DNA from: Saprospiraceae bacterium
GTDB taxonomy: Bacteria > Bacteroidota > Bacteroidia > Chitinophagales > Saprospiraceae
Reading direction: 5' to 3'
Assembly: GCA_022841745.1 (NCBI GenBank)
Contig: JALHQW010000032.1
Location: forward strand, 18,470 to 82,469
DNA: 64,000 nucleotides
The notes under the pieces were generated by a model. That model was not told where the DNA came from and made no database searches. It saw only the letters and a program-made list of their open reading frames with translations. The position numbers were made by a program, and so were the translations under genes. Shown here one piece after another: positions 57,854-64,000 of the stretch. Every line of letters begins with the position of its first letter. Within the stretch, counting starts at the first letter, position 1.

Positions 57854-58198
57854 TTAAGGGAACATTGTCAAGGCTTCAGCAAAACTTATTTTGGTGGTAT
57901 CAGATGAATCGTCCTGTAAGACATTGTAAGCAGTACCACCACCTTTTCCGCAGTAAGGCGGGCACGGCAGTATGGCATAATCATTTTCAAAAATCATTTG
58001 AAGGTTTGCAGCGTTTTTCCCAATAATGGCCCATACATTGAATGGGTGTCCAATATGCCTTACTCTAATCTGTTCGATGGTAGAGGGGTTTTGTTCGCTT
58101 TTTAATGACACTACATCAACACTGAAATAATTGGGGTCATCTATGGTAGGGAGCGACGGGTCGTAAGACCCTAATTCCGAAAAAAGGATTCTGTTCAT
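57854..58198 (-). CDS. small protein of unknown function, upstream of the sensor kinase
   Basis: 114 residues from the ATG at 58198 (MNRILFSELGSYDPS); an ATG two codons upstream is equally possible. It has no signal peptide or membrane segment. Near the C-terminus lies a Gly/Cys/Pro-rich patch (LPCPPYCGKGGGTAYN). It is 23 bases before the kinase gene on the same strand, so the two are probably one transcript. The Cys-Gly patch might suggest a secreted peptide precursor, but no processing or transport genes are nearby. I recognise no family. Confidence 0.6.
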   Translation of the reverse strand: MNRILFSELGSYDPSLPTIDDPNYFSVDVVSLKSEQNPSTIEQIRVRHIGHPFNVWAIIGKNAANLQMIFENDYAILPCPPYCGKGGGTAYNVLQDDSSDTTKISFAEALTMFP

Positions 58199-58606
58199 AA
58201 TCATCTGTTTTAAAGGTTATAAAATAAGGTTTCAATTTCAGCAAAGCTACCTGTCCCATCTTCTCGTCACAATCACCAATTTCTGTGATTAAAGCAGCCT
58301 TTATTCTGAGGACAAACAAGTTTTGGGCTTGAATGGATTACGTATTGGTTTTGTGAAAACACAAATAGAAGGCAAAAAATTCTATTAGTAACGGCCTTCT
58401 GAGAACTAATTTTCAAATTTTTCTACTTTTGGAACATTTGTGCAAATCGGGTTCATTTCCCAGCCTGATATTGGCCGTGTAAGCCTGCTCTGCTAACCCA
58501 ATTCTGTGATAGCCATCACCACCTTCCTTACCGCTTTTGCCCCGCCAACAATCGAAACATATTATTCGCTGGACTGCTTGCCTTTTCACCCTTTAATCTT
58601 TTTGTC
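58199..58606. other. divergent promoter region
   Basis: About 400 bases between a reverse-strand and a forward-strand gene, so both promoters should lie here. The part nearer 58400 is AT-rich, but I find no clear TAnnTTTG/TTG pair. No repeat or hairpin of note is seen. Confidence 0.4.
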
Positions 58607-61600
58607 ATGAAAACAAGATTTTTACCCTTCACAATTCTCATTTTTTTTACCCTTCCTTTTTCCCTGAAAGCCCAATGGGAGCTGCTTGCTCCTAACCAAT
58701 TCCCCACCAATCACCGGGTATGGGATATCCAATATACAGGGCCAAGCACTGTTTGGGCCTTTTCCAGCTACGATGGATTTCCCCCGCCTGCTGCCCAACT
58801 GCCCATCGTCCACCGTTCAACGGACGGCGGCAGCACTTGGCAGAGCTTCCCGATACCCGGAATGGGCGGGGTGGCCGCACGGGATTTAAGCGCGGTGGAT
58901 GCCATGATTGCCTACATCACGCTGCCCCCGAACGGCCTTTTCCGAACCCTGAACGGCGGGGCCGACTGGGAACCTGTCACCGTTTCGGCATCCTTGCCAG
59001 CGCCTTTATTCGTTCATTTCTACAATGACAATGAGGGGTGGGTTTTTGGCAGAAAGTCCAACAACCACCCCGTTTCGGCCACTACTGCCGATGGCGGGGC
59101 CACTTGGACGGTGATAGACGAAGCCAATGCACCTCCATATATTTCCAATGAATATTACGCAGCAAGCTATGCCACCAACAGTGGCTATGATGTGGCTGGG
59201 GATGCCGTAGTTATTTCAACGTCGCTTGGCTATTATTGGCAGAGCAACGACAAGGCCCAAACGTGGGAGCGGGTGTCGAACCCCATGTCGGACCAAGGGC
59301 TTTGGATGACCTGCATTGCCCTGAAAGACGAATCAACCATCATGCTGGCAGCCGACGGCAATGCTTCCAGCACCTTACCTGCCGTCGCATACACCACCAC
59401 GGACGGCGGGGAAACTTGGACGGAAAGTTCCCCCGGCGTTACGCCCGGTGCCATTCATTACCTCCCTGGCTCAGGGGGCACATTCATCCTGTCGGGGCAC
59501 AACAATTTTATCCCATCCAATGAGTACGGCACAGCCATCACTTTCGACAGCGGACTTACTTGGGAAAAAATTGATGACACCCGTTTGATTTCAGTGGACT
59601 TTCTGGACGAATACACGGGGATAGCCGCATTGGGCAAGATTGTGCCGTGGGGCACGCAAGGTGAGGTGTTCAAATGGACGGCGGAGGTAATCGGCAACCG
59701 TCTCTTCGTCAACGACGACGCCACCGGCGCCAACGATGGCTCCTCTTGGGCCGACGCCTTCACCGACCTGCAATCAGCCCTCGCCATTGCTGATGAAGGC
59801 GACCAGATATGGGTGGCGGAAGGCACCTACAAGCCCGCTGCCACAGGTGGCCCGCAAACAGCTACCTTCCTGATTGACAAGGACTTGCAGCTTTACGGCG
59901 GCTTTGTCGGTACAGAAACCAGCCTGTCGCAGCGGGGCGACCCAGCCGAGCATCCCAGCGTGCTGACGGGGGATTTGAATGGGGATGATGTGCCGGATGA
60001 TTTTGTTCAGAACAAGCAAGACAATGTGCTGCATGTTGTTCGGGTCAACAACAACGTGACGAATCAGGCAATAGTTGATGGATTTACCATCAGCAATGGT
60101 TACGCAGATGGCAATGAAAATAATGATAAACGTGGTGGCGGCATGTTTTGCCTTGGCAAGCCAATCATTCAACAGTGTTTGATAGAGCAGAATTATTCGT
60201 TGGAAAGTGGTGGAGGGTTCTCCATGGGCTTCGCATCAAGTGGTTTTGTCATCAGGGCGTGTACGGTAAGGCACAACTCGGCAAATTCGGGGGGAGGGCT
60301 TGCAACCTTCGCCACAGATTTCCTCATCGAGGACTGCTCATTTATTGGGAATTCGACCCGTGCTGGCATGTTTCAACCACACGGCGGCGGTATCTACTTC
60401 ACGGATGTCAATGGCGTAGTCCGCAACTGCTATTTTTCTGAAAACACTGCCAACTTTTCAGGAGGAGGGTTATTTGCCTGGACTACTTCGACATCGAGCG
60501 GCGCCTCGTTCACACTTGAAGGATGTCTTTTTGAAAACAACAGCGCCAACAGTGGAGGTGGAATCAGCCTTGTACCGTGGGGCAACAATAGTCAGTATTC
60601 CATTAGCGACTGCGAATTCCAGCAAAACAGCACTTCGGCGAATGGCGGGGGAATGTACGTGGAAGTCAATTCGGATGCAAATGGCACAATCCTAAAGTTC
60701 AACAGTTGTGAGTTTTCTGGAAACACTGTGACCAGCAATGGTAGCGGGCTTTATGTCGCTAATAGTGGAAAAGCAACAAACGTGGAGTTGCTCAGATGTC
60801 ATTTCACGGAAAACACGGCCACCAACGCTTCCGCCGCCGCCGACTTTTGGGGCACCAATGGCGGCACGGGCACTGTCACCGTGGACAGTTGCCTTTTTGA
60901 AAACAATGAGTCCAGGTACAGCGGCGCATTGGAAATGGGCAACGGCTACAACGGTGGGTCAAGTGTGAACTATACGCTGAAAAACAGCATCTTCCTTAAC
61001 AACACGGCCTCGGAAGCTGGTGCGGTTTCCCTTTGGACCGACCAGTTTTCGAGCAGCGATTTTTTGGTGGATAACTGCGTGATAGATGGCAACGAGGGCA
61101 CGGTCAGGGGCGGCGGCCTCATGTTCAACCCAAGCAGCTCCAACTACCACGCCACGGTCAGGAACACCAAAATCATCAACAACGAAAGCCCCAGCGGTGG
61201 CGGGGTGGACGCTTTCAACTTCATACAAGGGCTACCGTTTCCCAAGGGGGCCAGCGTTGCAATGGAAAACTGCCTGATTACGGGCAATGCCTCCGACAAC
61301 GCTGCTATCACGATAAGCCTCTTACCCGACCTGACCCTGCTCAACTGCACCGTCGCCGACAACGCCAGCAATGGCATCCGACTCGCCGACCAAAGCACCC
61401 TCACCCTCCAAAACACCCTCCTCTACAACCCAGGCTTCATGGATTTTATTGCCGCTTCTCCCAACATCTCCTTCACCTCCCTCGGCGGCAACCTCGTCGC
61501 CGACAACAGCCTAGCAGGGCAGCTCCTCACTGGTAGCGACAAACAGGAACTCAACCCGCTCTTCGTGGGTGGCGGCGACTACCACCTGACCGCCAACAGC

Positions 61601-61963
61601 CCCTGCGTGAATGCAGGCAACAACGACGGCGTGACCGCCACCGAAGACCTCGGCGGTGCCCCACGGGTGCAGGGAGGCCGGGTGGACATGGGCGCTTACG
61701 AAAGCCCGTTTGTTTCATTTACAAAGGAAAAACTGGCTGGCGAAGTGGCAGTTTCGCCCAACCCGGCGGGCAGTTTTTTGAACATTCAACTACCGGAAAC
61801 GGGCATCGGGCCGCTCGACGTGCAGGTGTTCGACGCACAGGGCAGGATGGTGCTGCTAGCCACCGGGCAACGACTTGACGTTCATGGACTTGCAGCGGGT
61901 ATGTACTCGCTGCGGGTGGTCGTGGGTGAGCGGGTGTATGTGGGGAAATTTGTGAAACTATAA
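58607..61963 (+). CDS. T9SS protein with BNR/YCF48-like and parallel beta-helix domains
   Basis: 1118 residues. Signal peptide MKTRFLPFTILIFFTLPF...LKAQ. The first 350 residues carry BNR/photosystem-stability-like repeats (STDGGSTWQSF, TADGGATWTVI, TTDGGETWTES), expected to form a propeller. From about 370 (FVNDDATGANDGSSWADAF) a right-handed beta-helix starts. It has many GG-rich turns such as NSANSGGGL, NTANFSGGGLF and NSANSGGGISL, reminiscent of polymorphic outer membrane protein repeats. The C-terminus (VSPNPAGSFLNIQLPE to VGKFVKL) is a T9SS tail. It is probably a surface or released protein with carbohydrate- or surface-binding function; no catalytic residues can be named. Confidence 0.87.
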   Translation: MKTRFLPFTILIFFTLPFSLKAQWELLAPNQFPTNHRVWDIQYTGPSTVWAFSSYDGFPPPAAQLPIVHRSTDGGSTWQSFPIPGMGGVAARDLSAVDAMIAYITLPPNGLFRTLNGGADWEPVTVSASLPAPLFVHFYNDNEGWVFGRKSNNHPVSATTADGGATWTVIDEANAPPYISNEYYAASYATNSGYDVAGDAVVISTSLGYYWQSNDKAQTWERVSNPMSDQGLWMTCIALKDESTIMLAADGNASSTLPAVAYTTTDGGETWTESSPGVTPGAIHYLPGSGGTFILSGHNNFIPSNEYGTAITFDSGLTWEKIDDTRLISVDFLDEYTGIAALGKIVPWGTQGEVFKWTAEVIGNRLFVNDDATGANDGSSWADAFTDLQSALAIADEGDQIWVAEGTYKPAATGGPQTATFLIDKDLQLYGGFVGTETSLSQRGDPAEHPSVLTGDLNGDDVPDDFVQNKQDNVLHVVRVNNNVTNQAIVDGFTISNGYADGNENNDKRGGGMFCLGKPIIQQCLIEQNYSLESGGGFSMGFASSGFVIRACTVRHNSANSGGGLATFATDFLIEDCSFIGNSTRAGMFQPHGGGIYFTDVNGVVRNCYFSENTANFSGGGLFAWTTSTSSGASFTLEGCLFENNSANSGGGISLVPWGNNSQYSISDCEFQQNSTSANGGGMYVEVNSDANGTILKFNSCEFSGNTVTSNGSGLYVANSGKATNVELLRCHFTENTATNASAAADFWGTNGGTGTVTVDSCLFENNESRYSGALEMGNGYNGGSSVNYTLKNSIFLNNTASEAGAVSLWTDQFSSSDFLVDNCVIDGNEGTVRGGGLMFNPSSSNYHATVRNTKIINNESPSGGGVDAFNFIQGLPFPKGASVAMENCLITGNASDNAAITISLLPDLTLLNCTVADNASNGIRLADQSTLTLQNTLLYNPGFMDFIAASPNISFTSLGGNLVADNSLAGQLLTGSDKQELNPLFVGGGDYHLTANSPCVNAGNNDGVTATEDLGGAPRVQGGRVDMGAYESPFVSFTKEKLAGEVAVSPNPAGSFLNIQLPETGIGPLDVQVFDAQGRMVLLATGQRLDVHGLAAGMYSLRVVVGERVYVGKFVKL

Positions 61964-62252
61964 GTCTCATAAATAATCAGGCGGAGGACAGTTTTGCCCT
62001 TCGCCCGATTACCAAGTATTGTATGAGGCTTCGCCTCAATACTTCACAAATTTCCCCCACCCAACCCGCTCACCGGACACGACCTGCAAGAAGTAAGCCC
62101 CATCCGCAAACTTGTCTAAATGCACCTATTTTCGCCTCCCATGCAACAAAAGCCCGATTTTTGCTGTCTATCTGGCAGTTTGGAAAGTATAAAGGATAAA
62201 GTCAAAACTGGGGGCTTTCGCACTTACTTGGCTTTTCCTTAAAATTTGGACA
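61964..62252. other. intergenic region with hairpin and an orphan T9SS tail
   Basis: A stem made of AAGTATT/AATACTT and GAGGC/GCCTC (62014-62044) follows the beta-helix gene and may stop transcription. It is followed by the reverse-strand remnant at 62036-62125. The rest leads into the start of the M28 peptidase gene without a clear promoter box. Confidence 0.5.
62036..62125 (-). pseudogene. orphan remnant of a T9SS sorting tail
   Basis: Reverse-strand codons read LDKFADGAYFLQVVSGERV followed by GWGKFVKY and a stop. This is the end of a typical T9SS tail (GLYxLxVxxGxxxxxGKFVKx). The frame is closed by a stop at 62126-62128, and no longer ORF precedes it. It resembles the tail of the gene that ends at 61963 (AGMYSLRVVVGERVYVGKFV), but in the opposite orientation. 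It is too short to be a gene on its own, so it is read as a relic. Confidence 0.7.
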
Positions 62253-63884
62253 ATGAAAAAATTCCTGCTTGCTTCGGCCTTTGCGGCCATTTCATCGGGT
62301 CTGTTAGCGCAAATGTCGCCAGAACTCGCCACCACACCACCTGACCATCCATATCTGACCTCGACGGCCACTGCGGCTCCGTTTGCAGCAACCATCACCG
62401 CCGACGATATGCGGAGCCACCTCAGCGTACTGGCTTCCGATGAGTACGAGGGCCGGGAGACCGGGGAAGAAGGCCAACGAAAGGCTGCCGATTTCATTGC
62501 CGCTCATTTTGAGAAGCTAGGCTTGCCCAAAATTGGCAACGACGGCACCTATTTCCAGAAAATCGCCTTCACCGCTGAAAGCTGGGACAATGGCCAAATC
62601 GAACTGACCATCAACGGCGAAAGCTATCGCCACCTCAGCGACTTCGTTTCCTTCCCAAGCGCCAACTCCAACCGGGAGCGCTTCGCCACAGAGGAGGTCG
62701 TCTTTCTCGGCTACGGCATTGACGACCCCAAGTACAGCGATTACGATGGCCGCAACGTGAAGGACAAGACAATCCTCATCTACATGGACGAACCCGTGGA
62801 CAACAACGGCAACTCATGGCTAACCGGAACCCCTGAGCTTTCTGCATGGAGCACCGACTGGCGCAGGAAACTGGAAGTGGCCCACCAGTATGGCGTGGCC
62901 ACCGTGCTGCTCATTGATGCCGACATTAAAAAAACGGTAGGCGAGGCCCGAAAAACCCTCCTCAGCAGCGAGATGCGCATGGGCGAGGGCGGTAACCCAG
63001 AAGGGCGCTATGCCAACAACATGTTCATTTCCAGCACCCTGGCAAAGGAGATAGTGGGCAAAAAAATGAAGAAGTTCGTCAAACTAAGGGACGGCATCAA
63101 GAAGTCCGGCAAGCCCGCTCACATGGACCTTCCCTGTCGCCTGAGCATGGTGCATAAGAAGCACAAGCGCCAACTGCTCGGCTCCAATGTGCTCGGCTAT
63201 TTAGAGGGCAGCGACCCGCTCTACAAGCACGAGGTCGTGGTCGTATCGGCGCATTACGACCACTTGGGCAAAAAAGGCCCGGCCATCTATCACGGTGCCG
63301 ACGACAACGGCTCTGGCAGCAGCACGGTCATGGACATTGCGCAAGCCTTTGTGGAGGCAAAAAAAGCGGGCAACGGCCCTCGCAGGAGCATTCTTTTTCT
63401 CTTGGTGAGTGGTGAGGAGAAGGGCTTGCTCGGTTCGGAATATTACTCGGAACACCCGCTGTTCCCCTTGGAAAACACCGTGGCCAACGTGAACGTGGAC
63501 ATGGTAGGCCGCACCGACCCCAAGCACGATGGCAAGCCGAATTATATTTACGTCATTGGCTCGAACCGCCTCAGCACCGAGCTTCATGACATCAACGAGG
63601 CCGCCAATGAGGCTTACGCCCAACTCGACCTCGACTATACCTACAATGCCAAGAACGACCCCAACCGCTTCTACTACCGCAGCGACCACTACAATTTTGC
63701 GAAGAAGGGGATACCGTCCATCTTCTATTTCTCCGGTACCCACAAGGACTACCACCAGCCGAGCGACACGGTGGACAAAATCATGTTCGATAAGATGGAG
63801 AAGATTGGACGGTTGATTTTCTACACCACTTGGGAATTGGCGAACCGGGAGAAACGAATAAAGGTGAACGTAAAGGAAGATTAA
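62253..63884 (+). CDS. M28 family zinc peptidase
   Basis: 543 residues. Signal peptide MKKFLLASAFAAISSGLLAQ. The middle part (about 150-310) fits a protease-associated-type insert. The catalytic domain has the zinc ligands and base of the M28 family: SAHYDHLG (His334), GADDNGSG (Asp350), VSGEEKGLLGSEYY (Glu388 and Glu389), NVDMVGR (Asp416) and HKDYHQPSD (His497). It probably acts as an aminopeptidase or carboxypeptidase in the periplasm or outside the cell. No T9SS tail or lipobox is seen. It is transcribed alone in this window. Confidence 0.93.
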   Translation: MKKFLLASAFAAISSGLLAQMSPELATTPPDHPYLTSTATAAPFAATITADDMRSHLSVLASDEYEGRETGEEGQRKAADFIAAHFEKLGLPKIGNDGTYFQKIAFTAESWDNGQIELTINGESYRHLSDFVSFPSANSNRERFATEEVVFLGYGIDDPKYSDYDGRNVKDKTILIYMDEPVDNNGNSWLTGTPELSAWSTDWRRKLEVAHQYGVATVLLIDADIKKTVGEARKTLLSSEMRMGEGGNPEGRYANNMFISSTLAKEIVGKKMKKFVKLRDGIKKSGKPAHMDLPCRLSMVHKKHKRQLLGSNVLGYLEGSDPLYKHEVVVVSAHYDHLGKKGPAIYHGADDNGSGSSTVMDIAQAFVEAKKAGNGPRRSILFLLVSGEEKGLLGSEYYSEHPLFPLENTVANVNVDMVGRTDPKHDGKPNYIYVIGSNRLSTELHDINEAANEAYAQLDLDYTYNAKNDPNRFYYRSDHYNFAKKGIPSIFYFSGTHKDYHQPSDTVDKIMFDKMEKIGRLIFYTTWELANREKRIKVNVKED

Positions 63885-64000
63885 AAAGTTGGTTTGTCAG
63901 GATTTTGGTGTGTATCAAATTTATATAAAAAACATGAATCATCCCGAATTTTGAGCGAAGGGTTGATTCAAAAAAAATGGGTTTTCGGTGGTTTTGCGGA

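Overview
The window looks like a chromosome fragment of a Bacteroidota bacterium, most likely of the Saprospiria (a class-level inference). The grounds are several secreted proteins with a type IX secretion (T9SS) type A sorting tail, very large HYR/dockerin/cohesin surface proteins, AT-rich leaders before start codons with no clear Shine-Dalgarno sequence, TAnnTTTG-like -7 promoter boxes, and a propeller-type sensor kinase paired with a LuxR-type regulator. No rRNA, tRNA or CRISPR array was seen.

Layout. 1-283 is the 3' end of a T9SS cargo gene. 1148-9536 holds two paralogous HYR/dockerin/cohesin proteins (A, B), each behind a long leader. 9671-10392 is a terminator followed by twelve 57-bp tandem repeats. 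10570-15185 has a polytopic membrane protein whose coding sequence carries two palindromic insertions, a BatA-type VWA gene pair and a lipoprotein. 15186-20116 is a divergent pair: an FG-GAP/ASPIC lipoprotein and an HTTM membrane protein.

20290-38051 is the most striking part: a head-to-tail duplication with a period of 9022 bp. Each unit has a long leader with a conserved short ORF and a strong hairpin, a small secreted protein of about 150 aa, and a giant T9SS protein of about 2500 aa. The last ~5.88 kb of the two units (23150-29029 and 32172-38051), including the 3' untranslated region and terminator, looks identical. The N-terminal ~540 residues differ: copy C starts with a CUB-like domain, copy D with a proprotein-convertase P-like domain, and each has a different module inserted into the same HYR domain. 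This pattern suggests homogenised bodies with exchangeable exposed ends.

38312-45794 holds a sugar transferase, a lipoprotein, an MFS transporter, a Uma2-family protein and pyruvate phosphate dikinase. 45910-47692 contains small AT-rich accessory genes, two of them between imperfect inverted repeats. 47945-53462 encodes a subtilisin-like protease, an M43 metalloprotease with a T9SS tail, and a fibre-like surface protein. 53574-58198 is a regulatory block (AraC-type protein, LuxR response regulator, sensor kinase, small unknown protein). 58607-63884 has a T9SS beta-helix protein, an orphan remnant of a T9SS tail, and an M28 peptidase.

Taken together, much of the window serves the cell surface and secretion. 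Repeated palindromic elements of several families are scattered through both intergenic and coding DNA.
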